A DNA stretch of 64,000 nucleotides from Heterostelium album PN500 (taxonomy: Eukaryota; Evosea; Eumycetozoa; Acytosteliales; Acytosteliaceae): contig NW_008805097.1 in assembly GCF_000004825.1 (NCBI RefSeq), positions 310,001-374,000 on the forward strand. The letters run 5' to 3'. The notes below the pieces were generated by a model that worked only from the letters and a program-made list of their open reading frames with translations, was not told where the DNA came from and ran no database searches. Within the stretch, counting starts at the first letter, position 1. Every line of letters starts with the position of its first letter. Positions 21,169 to 33,890 of the stretch are shown here, piece by piece. The position numbers and the translations under genes are program-made.

Positions 21169-21254
21169 AGTGTACACTAATAATAATAATAATAAAATTG
21201 AAATTAAAAAAAAATACAAATAAGAAACAATACAATCCATTTTATTTTGATTAT

Positions 21255-23138
21255 TTATAAATTATATTGTTTAACGATATTTAATCTTGGTAAATAACAA
21301 CGTAATAATGAATTTCTATGAGCATAGTATATAGGTATCTTCATCCCTATTGTTTTACCAGATATGTACTTGATCACCTGGAGATGTCTTTTCTCGTAAG
21401 CTTTCTCTATTGCTTTTATAGTGCAATTGTATCTATTTGAACGTAGATATTCAATGATTGGTAGATTTCCATTTAATGCCGCTTGATCTATTGATCCTGT
21501 TGTCCCAGTTCCACCGTTTTCATGTATCCATTTAATTATTTCCAATTTTGAATTGAATCCAACTGCAATATCGATCGAATTATTGGGAAGTGAAACACCG
21601 GTATTCTCTTTAAGCCATTTTATATTCTCTAGTTGGTTACATCGGAATGCATTTGAATAGGTATTCGAAGAGCAGCCTTCCACTCTATTCCTCATGATCC
21701 ATTCAAGAGGTTCAGTGCTTGGAAATTGAGCGAAATAATCCATGGCATCGGAAGTACAAATTACATTCGCGTTGAAATGAAGGTATTTAAACGCTTCGAA
21801 TTGTCCGGCTCTTGCAGTTTCGTCCATTATATCCTCTGGACATTGAGCGCTCCGATTCTCAACGAGGAATTGCAAAACATCTATGTTTCCACGAGTTGCA
21901 GCATGTAGAAATGCGGCTTTTGTGCATCCTTCCGTTCGGTTTTCATGAAGGAATTTCAGCGTTTGTAGATTTCCATAGGAAGCTGCAAGATCCATCGACA
22001 TGGTGGTGGCAGTAGAGCGCCGTACATGGTGTAGGAATTCGATTACCTCGAGATTCGACTTGGATCTAACGACACAATCGATTTCATGATCCATCGGAGC
22101 GGCATCGCAAGTTCCGCTGTAATGTAGGTATTTTATCATTTCCAAGTTGCCTGTTCCCAATGCAATCGACAGCGTGTAGTTATCGGTCTTAACTAAACCA
22201 GCTTCTACAATAAACTTTACTATCTCCATATTTCCATTCTGTACAGCTATGTCTAGCGTTGAGCGAGTTACACCTTCCGTTCTATTCTCATAGAGAAACC
22301 GCATCGCTTCTATATCGCCACGACCTGCGGCATTGCTAATTGCTTGGGTGGTGCAGCCTTCACTTCGAAACTGATGAAAAAACTTGGTGATTTCTAGATT
22401 TCTGGCAATGTCCATTGCGGCAGGACTACACCGTTCCGTACGATTCTCGTGCATCCATTGAATAATTTTTAAGTTTCCTTTCAACGATGCGTAGAACATT
22501 GCTTTTTCTGAACAACCTTCCGTGCGATTGACGTGGATCCATTTCAACATCTCAAAGTCGTCCCATTTACAGGCGGAATCCATCGTTATCTTTGTACAAG
22601 CTTCCGTTCGGTTGTGGTGTAAAAACTTTACTATTGAGAAGTGACCATTGTTTGCAGCAGCATCCATAGACGAAACAGATACCATGCCGAACACATCCTT
22701 CTTTGTGGCATGAAGAAATTCAATGGTTGCCAAATGGCCATATTTAATAGCGGCATCGTAGAGTGCTTTATAATCGATATCCGATCGTTTTAGATCCTTG
22801 GAATACACAAACTCTATTAAATCTGTATTGCCTTGGGTTGCTGCTGTTGAGAGTGATTGAATATAGGCATCGATATAGTCATCGAATAGTCTCTGTTCAA
22901 TCGATGTTTGATTGACAATCAAATAGTTTAACACGCTCTTATATCTATCGAAGCACTTATATCGAATCAACTCCTCTGGAAAGCAAGCGAGATCTTGCCA
23001 ATCACATCTTAATGAATTTCTCATTAAAGCAACATCATGAATCTCTCTAACCGATCTGAATATAAGTTTACTAATATACACTGATTTAATTATCTTTTTA
23101 AAAAGAATAGTATTTCTTATATCTACTTCTTTTTCCAT
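21255..23138 (-). CDS. Ankyrin-like repeat protein (NRTEGC type)
   Basis: A single exon of 627 residues. The N-terminus (FKKIIKSVYISKLIFRSVREIH, near residues 13-34) resembles the short degenerate F-box-like start of the other three copies in this window. The rest is some fourteen or more repeats of about 33 residues of the form FLH-x-NRTEGCT-x-x-AMD-x-AA-x-x-GN-L-x-x-(I/V)-K. These are divergent ankyrin repeats in which the loop carries Asn-Arg-Thr-Glu-Gly-Cys. Such proteins are large lineage-specific families in dictyostelids, probably protein-binding scaffolds. The partner is unknown. Very close to the 3' end of the PAP2 gene (86 bp), tail to tail. Confidence 0.85.
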   Translation of the reverse strand: MEKEVDIRNTILFKKIIKSVYISKLIFRSVREIHDVALMRNSLRCDWQDLACFPEELIRYKCFDRYKSVLNYLIVNQTSIEQRLFDDYIDAYIQSLSTAATQGNTDLIEFVYSKDLKRSDIDYKALYDAAIKYGHLATIEFLHATKKDVFGMVSVSSMDAAANNGHFSIVKFLHHNRTEACTKITMDSACKWDDFEMLKWIHVNRTEGCSEKAMFYASLKGNLKIIQWMHENRTERCSPAAMDIARNLEITKFFHQFRSEGCTTQAISNAAGRGDIEAMRFLYENRTEGVTRSTLDIAVQNGNMEIVKFIVEAGLVKTDNYTLSIALGTGNLEMIKYLHYSGTCDAAPMDHEIDCVVRSKSNLEVIEFLHHVRRSTATTMSMDLAASYGNLQTLKFLHENRTEGCTKAAFLHAATRGNIDVLQFLVENRSAQCPEDIMDETARAGQFEAFKYLHFNANVICTSDAMDYFAQFPSTEPLEWIMRNRVEGCSSNTYSNAFRCNQLENIKWLKENTGVSLPNNSIDIAVGFNSKLEIIKWIHENGGTGTTGSIDQAALNGNLPIIEYLRSNRYNCTIKAIEKAYEKRHLQVIKYISGKTIGMKIPIYYAHRNSLLRCYLPRLNIVKQYNL

Positions 23139-23144
23139 TTATCA

Positions 23145-23174
23145 ATCTATCTATCTATCTATCAATCTATCTAC
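23145..23174. repeat. TATC microsatellite
   Basis: Imperfect tandem TATC/CAATC units just upstream of the ankyrin-like gene's start codon. They fall in its 5' leader. Confidence 0.7.
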
Positions 23175-23440
23175 ATTTAATGTATTGTTTTGAAAATAAA
23201 TAAAATATGAGATATTTGATCAAAAAAAAAGAAAAAAAGAAATCTTGTTTTTTACTCGATTGATTATCATATTATCTTGTTTATTAAAACAAAAGATGTT
23301 TGCTACGTGATAATAATATGCATTGAAACAATAATATAGTATTTTTTTTATACAATTAAAAACCAACTGGATAAAATCAAAAGTTGACTTTTTGGATACA
23401 TTTAATATGATAATTTGTGAAAAAAAGGTTATTAAAATAT

Positions 23441-24137
23441 TTAGAAACACTTTCTGTTGACAATCGCAGGACCAGATTCATCGTATTCCTCCTTGGAGAT
23501 CCACATTTGTTGGAAAGTGGCGAGTGATGCCAAGATGGAACCACCAATCCACGCAGAGTATTTACGTTCGGGTGAAGCGATGATCCTGGGTTCAGCGCTT
23601 GGTGGAGCAAGAGAAACCATTTCCTTTCTTATACGTTCAACAAAACCTGGAAACAAAGTAGAACCACCATATAGTACAATAGAACGGTACAAATTCTTAC
23701 GGATATCAACATCGCACTTCATGATCGAGTTGTAAGTGGTTATATGGATACCAGAAGCATCGATACCCAGTATAGATGGTTGGAAGAGAACTTCTGGGCA
23801 ACGGAAACTTTCATTTCTCTAGTTTTGATGAAGCAGTTTGCATTTCGTTTTCAAAATCCATGGCGACTTAGCCAAGTTTCTCTTTGATGTCACTAATTAT
23901 TTCACTCCATTGGCTGTAGTGGTGGTTGTGATTGAGTAATCACGTTCAATCAAGAGCTTCATCATATAGTCAGTGAGATCACGACCTGCAAGATCGAGAC
24001 GGAAGATAGCGTGTTGAAGAGAATAACCATCATAGACAGGAACAATGTGAGTGGCATCATAACCAGAGTCTACAACGATAACGGTGGTAAGATCAGATGA
24101 ATAGAGTGAAAGTACCGCTTGAATCGCGAGGTACAGG

Positions 24138-24169
<32 letters not shown>

Positions 24170-24597
24170 AGTCATCTTCTCACGATTGGACTTTGGATTG
24201 AGTGGCGACTCAGTCAAGAGAACTGGGTGTTCCTTTGGGTCAACATAGAGTTCATTGTAGAAAGTGTGATTCTAGATCTTCTCCATATCATCCCAATTGG
24301 TGACGATACCATGTTCAATTGGATAGGAGATGTTCAAGATACCTCTCTTTGATTGAGCTTCATCTCCAAAGTAGAAATCCTTATTACAAGTACCAATGTC
24401 TCTTGGAAGACCAACGATTGATGGGAACACAACACGTGGGAGATCTTCTCCTGCGAAACCAGCCCTACTCACACCTGAACCCTATTTGTTTTTATAAGAA
24501 TTAACATTTTTTAGATGTAAATAATCATATATTTTTTAAAAATAAAAATTATAATACATACATTATCAATTATCAAAACTTCATTTGTTTCTTCCAT
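23441..24597 (-). pseudogene. Degenerate actin pseudogene
   Basis: Collinear with the intact actin gene at 25004-26232. Exon 1 (24597 to about 24556) still reads MEETNEVLIIDN and the intron keeps its position, donor and acceptor. Exon 2 (from 24481) then reads [20 protein letters not shown]. Breaks: a TAG at about 24272 replaces the conserved Trp after DDMEKI; frame loss and a stop occur near 23897 where the intact gene has [12 protein letters not shown]; and part of the segment up to about 23810 is lost or out of frame. The C-terminal stretch from [11 protein letters not shown] to the CF end (23722-23441) is open again. Many substitutions are at positions that are nearly invariant in actins. 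It cannot make a full actin. Confidence 0.9.
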
Positions 24598-25003
24598 TAT
24601 TATTTAATTCGTTAAAGAAATCAAAAGGGGTTATGCTATTAACTCTAAACCCTTCAGTATACATGTTGTTTTTACATGTAAACCGAAGTTTTTCAGATTT
24701 TTACAAAAAATTTCCAAATAAAAACAATTAAATATTAACAATAATATATGTACTTTCAAAAAAACAAAAATTAAAAAATAGAAGTTTACAATAGTTAGTA
24801 GATTAATAACACTCCTCCCTATTTCATAATTATAATCATCCTTTTTATAATATTATTCATTATTAAAAACAAAATATGATTTGTTAACAAGATAAAAAAA
24901 AAGATTTTATATTTTTTCTCTACAATTAAAAACCAGCTGGATAAAATCAACTATTGAAATATTTATTAAAAATTTAATAGTGGAAAATAGGTTATTTAAA
25001 TGT
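24598..25003. other. Intergenic between actin copies
   Basis: About 400 bp of AT-rich DNA separating the pseudogene start from the actin 3' end. The 3' flank of the intact gene (about 24920-24955) matches the flank of the pseudogene at 23355-23380, extending the duplication beyond the coding part. Confidence 0.6.
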
Positions 25004-26232
<1,229 letters not shown>

Positions 26233-27082
26233 TGTTTATTTATTTTATATATTTGATTAATTAGAATATTATTGAATGAATGAAATTTAATTAATCTCAG
26301 GAACATTATTTATATTTTCTTTCATTATTTAAATTTTTTTCATATTTCCAACTTTAAAAAATTATATAAAATTCAGATAATTTTTGAAGTATAGTCAGAA
26401 AAAGAAGTAGCTTTGATAAAGGAGTTGGAATAGAATGACAATGCGTCAATCCAAAAAACCCAAATTTGTATCACAACTTTCCCATCTCACAATAATATGT
26501 GGACAGGTTTTCAAATTTTTTAAATTTTATTTTAATTTTTTTGAATTTTCTTAGAAATGACAAAGATTATGTCTATAGATAAAAAGAATGACTTTTTTTT
26601 TTAAATCTTAGCAATATAACCTTACTATACTAGATTATAGGAGAGTTCTCTTATTTCCTATCTTTACTACAATTATTATTAATGACAAACTAATTAAAAT
26701 TATAAAAATAAATTATATAAACTAAGATTACCAAGGTTTTAACATTATTTTATTTGATTGTTAAGTATATATTTTAAATATCAGATAAAAATATTTTTTA
26801 GAGTATCAAATTTAATTTCTCTCTGATATAGACATCTTTACAAAAATATTTTTTTCTTTTGCTCTTAAAACAACCAAAGTTGTCCAAACTACAAAATTTG
26901 GGTTATGATTATATTTTTAAATCGAGATGGAGGTGTTTTTATTTCATCTGATTTATAAATCTAATCAGAAAAAAAAATCTTTTCACATATTCATATCTAA
27001 TGAAAAAACTTTTTAATATTTAAATATAAGGACATAATTAAAAAAAAATAAATAAAATAAGTATGTTGTTGAAATGAATTAT
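26233..27082. other. Intergenic upstream of actin
   Basis: About 850 bp. It contains the actin promoter and, on the other side, the 3' flank of the large GTPase gene. T-rich tracts were seen; no further gene. Confidence 0.5.
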
Positions 27083-30000
27083 TTATTCTATTACAATATA
27101 ATTTGAATAAAGTTTATCAAAGTTTGTTTTATCATAAACATATTTCTCACTATCTACAAACTGACCCAATCCAATCAATGAAAGTTCCAAGTTTATAAAA
27201 TCGTTGGGACCGAGCAATCGGCCAAGGTGTTCTTTGATACCTCTAATTTTGAATGTCCAGTATGTGTATGGACTAAGAATAGGTTCGCTCTGAGCAAGAA
27301 GTTCCATGGTACTGTTCATCACCAAAACCTTGTCATTCGATGACAATTGATATTTAAATGTACAGTAATCATTGACCATCAGGAATTTCGTTTGATTGAA
27401 CTGGTAGTACGATTTTCCAGAATGAGTTAGCTCAAAGAACAGTTGAGATATCGATTTCTGTATTGTTTCGTTTACTTTTGGATCTGGATGACCGATGTGT
27501 AGCTTGATAGTTTGGAATTTAGTTGCTGAATACATTTGTGGAACTCTATCGATATCCGCATAGAAAGTGACGGCTTCGCCAGCAAACAACACTTGTATTC
27601 TATTGATAAATCCTTTATGATTTGCTTTGGTCCATTTGTAGAATGGTGTATTACTATCGAATTGACGTTTCAATACATTGTCTGTGATGTTTCTGTTGAT
27701 TTGACTTAGACCAATATTAATGTATTTCTGGATCGATTTGATATCATCTTTCATTGCCTGGATGATACCTTGTCCTTGAGAAGAGTAATTATTGGAATAT
27801 TGGAAAGCAGAGATCACCTCCAAACCGAATGGGAACATACATTGTAGGAATCCTTTGGTGCCTTGATGATATTTCTCCATGACCAAATGCAACTTGGTCT
27901 GAGTGATAAGCTCCAGACTCAGTTGATCATTTGCTAATGAAGGTGATTTAGTTGAAATGTTTGCCATGTATCCAATCATTTGGATGTGATCTTTATAGTC
28001 TTCGATCTTGTCATTGATATCCATAGAGACATTTAGATACAATTTCAACTCCTCAAAGATCTGAACAAAACTTTCATAACCTTCTTTGTTTGGTAAGAAT
28101 TTTAGTACTTCTCCAATGTACTTGAGATTCTGTTTGTATCGCTCAGATAATTCAATCACTTGATACTTTCTTGAGGTTGCTGATGAATTGGAAAGTTCCT
28201 TTTGTCTCTGACTCAACTGACTAAGTACTTTCATGAGGTTCTCTGAGAACTTTGGAAGAGTTTGCTCGATTGTAGCAGTTAGTTTTTCAATAGCTTCTTT
28301 AAGTTTATCTATCTTTTCAACAATCTTTTCCATTTCATTCCAATTCTTAACCATTTGTTCAACTTGTTCAAAAATAGGCATGATATTCTTGAGATGACCT
28401 TGAACCTTCTTAATTGATGATTTTTCTTTTGGTTCCTCTCCTTCTTTTCCTTTATCCTTTGAACCCTCCTTTCCATTTTTATCATCTTTTACTTTATCTT
28501 TTCCTTTTCCATCATCTTTACCGTCTTTTGCACCTTCCTTTTTCTCTTCTTTCTTATCTTCTATATTTAATATTTTCTTCCTGATTGGATCAGCTTCAAC
28601 ATCGATCTTCTCCAAGACTTTAAGGACATTTCCCATTTCCTTCATGTTTGGATCTTGAATGAAATTCATTGACTTTTCAATGAGAGTGATACCTGATCTA
28701 CCAAAAGGAATGACATTGCAACCTGCAAACAACACCAAATTTAAACCAATCAAGACACTTGATTTGAAAAGATTGAATTTACATTTCTTTTTGGATTGTT
28801 CCAGTTTTTCAATGTCTTTCTTTGAAGATTTAATCATTGAATTGATTTCATCTTTAACTGAAGAAATGGTATCCGTAAATGAACTTGATGAATTGTTGAT
28901 CAATAAATTGATTCTTTCAAGATAATCTCTACACTCTGCAATCTTCTCCTTCAAAGATCCTTCATATTCATTCTTACAAAGAGAAACCATTCTTTGATGT
29001 TCAGCTTCTTGAATATCTTTCATTCCACTGGCAACTACTTCATCCATGAAAAGTTTGATATTGTTGATAGGTGGAGGTGGTTTGATAAAAGATTGAAGTT
29101 GTGTAATTTTACTCTGAGTGCAAGAATAGAGCAAAGAAATCTTTTGATCATTCGATGGAATACTCTTAGACATTTGGAACACGTTAATAAAATCATAGAA
29201 TACAGTGTATGATTCTACCATCGAGCTTGGATTATCAACCAACTGATTAGTATCAATCTCTTTATACCTTTTGAACATTGAATCGAGAGTATATCCGTTT
29301 TCCAATTTCAATGAATTAAAGAGACCAGTGTAGAATGAATTGATGAAACGATGAGTTACAATAGGTTCACCAATATAATCTCTTAGTTTAAATGCTTCAG
29401 AAGAATACATATCCAAAACAGAGCCAACAGAATTAGTTGGAGTAAAAGTATTCTTCAACAAAACAAAAGGATAGAGTGAACTTTCGGGCTTGGGAGTATA
29501 GAGATTCTGAAATATAAAGTCTGATTTGGTCTTTGTTTCACTGTCAACCAAATAAAAGATAGGAGTAACCACAATACCAAAGCTTGATCCAAGTGAATTG
29601 TCATGATCAGGTGTGAGCACAATTACATTCTTTGATGGCAAAGAAAATTTATCGACATCAAAAATCATCTTTTCAAAAGCAAACAAATAGATACAACTGA
29701 TGACTCCATTCATATATTTCTGTTCTAAGATCGATTTAACTGTTGAAAGTCTAAGAGTGATATCTGCAAGAAGGAGTATCTTGGTGTTTGGGTCATAGGA
29801 TTCAGAAAGGCATGTTTGAATTAGTGTTCTAAACTGATTGGATGAAATTGAATTGTATTTGGAGCTTACAGAGAGCATTGATGTCTCTTTTATGATTTTG
29901 TTGGGTTTTTTAATATCTCTGAGAACAGGCAAGATCTCTTCGGAAATGATCTCCATTGAATTCTTCCAGTCTGATTTAGAACCTTTTCCGTGGAATGCAG

Positions 30001-30622
30001 AGTTTTGCATATTGATATTGGATGGAGTCTTGCTTTGAATACCGAGTTGACGGAAATCATTAACAGTCTCATAGGATTTGGTATAGATATGAAGAGAGTT
30101 GATATGGAGATACTCTGGCAAGGAGTTCTTTAGGAAAGATACCATATTTGGAATGATCTTGTTACCTCTATCCAATGTACTACTAAAGATGTAGATGATT
30201 CCACACAAGTCACGTTCATGAGTACGAACAGCATCCAAAATCACTTGTTGGAGAGCATTGTTGGGCATCAGTAAACTTCCAAATCCGGGAGTGTCAATAA
30301 AGCTAAGATTTTGACTGCCATCCTTATCAAAGAACGTGTAAATCTGAAAATGTTTAGTTGATCTACCTTGACTAATTGGCACCTCAGAAGGAACTAATTC
30401 TGTACTACAATTCTGAGCATACAATTCATTGGGGATGAAAACTTTTAAGTTTTCTAAACTACCTCCATTAAAGTAATTTCCGATTGTATTAATAAAAGTT
30501 GACTTTCCTTTAAAAAATATTTTGGTGTTAATAATTGTTTAAGAAATAATTAATTTCTATCATAATTTACCTGAACCAGTTTCACCTATAACTAAAAATA
30601 CTTTATTAGTATTCTCTATCAT
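27083..30622 (-). CDS. Large AIG1-like GTPase with coiled coil, 1158 residues
   Basis: Two exons, 30622-30571 and 30507-27083, join in frame within the P-loop Gly codon. The G domain (about residues 1-260) has GETGSGKST (G1) and FIDTPGFGSL (G3). The G4 position is the atypical IYTKSYET. After it comes the family block MQNSAF, then SDWKNSMEIIS. Residues 270-580 are helical with several Lys/Glu-rich segments. A hydrophobic stretch (about 598-620, SVLIGLNLVLFAGCNVIPFG) could dip into a membrane. A highly charged Lys/Glu/Asp/Gly region follows (about 663-706), then more coiled coil and a C-terminal globular part of about 300 residues that I do not recognise. AIG1/GIMAP GTPases act on intracellular membranes, often by nucleotide-driven assembly. 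The architecture suggests a membrane-associated assembling GTPase; that is inference. Confidence 0.8.
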
Positions 30623-31233
30623 TTTTATAAAATAAATATATAATAATAATTATTATTAAATAAATTTGTACAATTTTTTTTAAAAATATAATATATATAA
30701 TCTAAAAAATTAAATAAAAAACAAATGAAAAATCTAAGTTTATTTATTTAATTTTGTTTATGAAATTTTAAATTTTCAAAAATCAATGTTTCTTTATTTT
30801 TCAACAATAATTTTGTCTCAAACTAGTGTAGGGTTGAACCTTGTTTTACCTTTTTGTTTTGATGAAATGATTTTTCATCCTCACCGAAAATCGAAAAACC
30901 ACCACAAAAATTTATTTTTATCACACGGAGATGACAAGAATAATATCTTGAGTCTATGATTAGGTTCAAGTAATTTTTTCAACTTTTTTTATATCAGTGT
31001 GCCCGCAATAATTGATCAAAATTCACTAAATTTGATTAAAAATAAAAATAGTTGTACCTTTAAGATTCTTTTCTCAATCGTTGAAACTGTCACTCTTAAA
31101 ATTTAAAATTCTTTCTTCAACTGACTAGCTCTTTCTTTACTTATTTATAATCATTTTAAAACATCAAAATAAATATAATTTGTCTATCAATTTTTTATTT
31201 GTATTTATAAATATACACTTCTTTAAATAAAAA
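30623..31233. other. Divergent promoter of two GTPase genes
   Basis: About 610 bp between the starts of the two divergently transcribed AIG1-like genes. It is AT-rich with one less AT-rich patch near 30830-31010. Shared regulatory control is possible, but no motif was recognised. Confidence 0.45.
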
Positions 31234-32768
31234 ATGAATTTTCTAAAGCCAAAAAGTAATGACCATAATATTTTATTGGTAGGAAAAACTGGTTCCGGTA
31301 TGTAAATATATAAAGAAAAAATAAAGTCAAATTATTAATAATGCTCATGTCCTAAAATAAAGGAAAATCAACATTTATAAATACTGTTGCCAATAAATTC
31401 TTGAAAGGTGGTGTCCAGAACTTAAAGATTGTAATTCCAACTGCTTACCATAAACAAAATGAAATGACCCATATCAAACCAACAGAAAACAACTCCCAGA
31501 ATCCCGGTCAAAGTCAAACCAACAAGTGTTCCGTCTACCCATTCACAAACAATCGAGAGAGCTACAAATTTATTGATACACCAGGTTTTGGTGATACAAG
31601 AGGTGTCATGCAGGATGATGACAACATTACCAACATCCTTGAGACCGTCATTCCACAGGCTAATCTTTCCAGTGTTGTCTTGGTAATCAATGGTTCCGAT
31701 GCTCGTTTGACCGAAGATTTGAAATATGTCATCAGTTGTCTCCGAAGTAACCTGCCGGATGACCTCTTTGAGAATACATTGGTCGTATTTACCAACTGTG
31801 TAGAGCCAAACTTCTCCATAGAGTCACTGGAGATCCCAGGTGTTGAGAAAGAAGGAAGAAACTTTACCATGCAAAACTCTGCTTTTGGACAAGAATATAA
31901 CAAAATTGCAGCCAGAGCTCAAAAGCAGAGAGTAACAGATTGGAACAATTCAATGGAGACTGTCGATGAAATCATTGAAGTGATCTCCCATTTCCATCCG
32001 AAATCAACCAAATCGTTCTCGGAGATTGCCAGTGCTCGTGAAACCATTGCCCAAGTCCTACATGAAATCATCAACTATATCATCGATAGTCTGAAAGTAA
32101 AGAAAGTTCTGGATAGAAACAGAGGATCAGTCGAGAACCAAGGTAGTCAACTCATCAAAAGAATGGAGTTCGAGCCAACCGAAGATCCAAATCTAATTTG
32201 TATGCTCTGTAATAAGGTGTGCAACTATGGTTGTAAGTTGAATACCACTTATAATCGTTTATGCTCTTCGATCACCTTGCTGGGCAAGTGTAAGAAGTGT
32301 GGATGTAAAGCAAAGAACCATTACCATTTGAGAAAGAAGTTGGTGGAAAAGGAGAGAACACTCGCCTATTTGCTTGAAGAGATGAAACAGAAAGATACCT
32401 CTGTCGTGGTGGCATCGACAAAGAAGAAGGTTATCACACTCAATGGTGAGATCGACGGGCTGTCAGCATACCAGAATTCCAAAGACGAATTGGCAACCAC
32501 TGCTGACCAAGTAGAAAAGATCTCGAACAACATTGAACAAAAAGTCGATAGTCTCAGAGTTGCCGTCATCAAAGTAAAAGGTGTCTGCTCTGGTTACAAC
32601 TTGAATGAAATCGACAAGCGTCTCAAACAAATCGAAGAGAAGTCCAAGGAAACCATTACCAACGAAAACATCCGTGAGGATTTCGAAAAGAAAGTCAAGC
32701 AATTGAAAGACAAGATCGTTGAAATCAAAGAACTTTACAAAAAACCTATTGGCGAAAAAAAGGAATAA
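31234..32768 (+). CDS. AIG1-like GTPase with Cys/His cluster, 489 residues
   Basis: Exons 31234-31297 and 31363-32768, joined in the second Gly codon of GKTGSGKST. G1 is followed by KFIDTPGFGDTRGV (G3) and VVFTNCVEP at the G4 position, where GIMAPs have a Asp- or His-ending motif. The family block MQNSAFGQEYN and DWNNSMETVDE comes next. Residues about 300-345 carry a Cys/His cluster (CMLCNKVCNYGCKLN, then C, then GKCKKCGCKAKNHYHLR), likely zinc binding. The rest, about 350-489, is coiled coil. The protein is divergent from the 1158-residue gene and followed by a shorter tandem copy. The function is unknown; AIG1-type GTPases are associated with membranes and defence in plants and animals, which is context rather than evidence here. 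Confidence 0.85.
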
Positions 32769-33017
32769 ATAATTGTAAAAAATAAATAAATATTTGTAAA
32801 TTTTAAATATAACTAAAAAACAAACGATTACCACAAATAAGATTTTTTTTATCTCACGAAAATACTAATAATAATAGATAACAAAATATTTATAAATTGA
32901 ATTAAATTTAGATGGTTCCTTTTTTTATCATAGTAACGTTTTATTTTAATTTTTAAGAATTGATTTTTTTATAATTTTTTTTATTTATTTTATAGTTATT
33001 AATAGATAGATATAACT

Positions 33018-33890
33018 ATGAAAAATCATAATATTTTACTTATTGGAAAGACAGGTTCTGGTATGTTTAATATAAATTTCTTTATAAACATACTTACACT
33101 AAGATATTGTTTAAAATTAGGTAAATCTATATTTATAAATACGATTGCGAATTATGTGTTTCGCTGTGAATTGAATGACTTTGCAGTTGTTATACCCAAT
33201 CAATATCATCAACAGAATGCAATGAGAGCTATACAATCGAATGAAAATCAGAGTAATAATACAGGTGAAACACAAACAATCAATTGTACGTCATATCCTT
33301 TTAAATTGGATGTCGGAGAGAGTCGATTTGTGTTTATAGATACACCGGGTTTCGGTGATACCAGAGGCGTAGAGTATGATCGATTCAATTCCACCCAGAT
33401 GTTGAATACGGTAGTAGAACAACAAGATATTACTTGTGTAATTATAGTTATCAATGGCAGTGATTCGAGAATGACCGAGCATATGAAATACGTTTTTCAA
33501 ACTATAAAAGACAGTCTGCCGTCTCAAGTATTTGCAAACAATGTAATAGTTGTATACACCAATTGTTTAGAACCAAACGTACAAATTGAGAACTTTGGAC
33601 TGCCTACTATCAAACCAGAGCTGATATATACAATGCAAAACTCAGCATTTGGACCGGATTTTAAAGGTATAACTGTTAAAGCACAGAGACAGAGAACTGT
33701 CGATTGGAATAACTCTATGGAAACCATAGGAGATATCATTGGTGTCATTAGCTCAATGAATCCATTATCAACTAAATACTTTAATGAAATCCTTAGAAAC
33801 AGAGAAACGAACAGTGGGTTTAAAGAACGCTACTCAGATGAATTGATTAGCAATTCTACAAGAATTGGTAATAAAGTCAAAAAGTGGTAA
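33018..33890 (+). CDS. Short AIG1-like GTPase, 270 residues
   Basis: Exons 33018-33060 and 33121-33890, again joined in the Gly codon of the P-loop (GKTGSGKSI). G3 is VFIDTPGFGDTRGV and the G4 position is VVYTNCLEP. The block TMQNSAFGPDFK and DWNNSMETIGD matches the neighbouring 489-residue protein, and the alignment continues for some 20 residues before this copy ends at GNKVKKW. It therefore contains only the G domain: no Cys/His cluster and no coiled coil. P-loop Thr is replaced by Ile at the last position (GKSI), which would affect Mg-nucleotide binding. It is either a truncated duplicate or a specialised single-domain form. It lies 249 bp downstream of the larger copy, same strand. Confidence 0.8.
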   Translation: MKNHNILLIGKTGSGMFNINFFINILTLRYCLKLGKSIFINTIANYVFRCELNDFAVVIPNQYHQQNAMRAIQSNENQSNNTGETQTINCTSYPFKLDVGESRFVFIDTPGFGDTRGVEYDRFNSTQMLNTVVEQQDITCVIIVINGSDSRMTEHMKYVFQTIKDSLPSQVFANNVIVVYTNCLEPNVQIENFGLPTIKPELIYTMQNSAFGPDFKGITVKAQRQRTVDWNNSMETIGDIIGVISSMNPLSTKYFNEILRNRETNSGFKERYSDELISNSTRIGNKVKKW

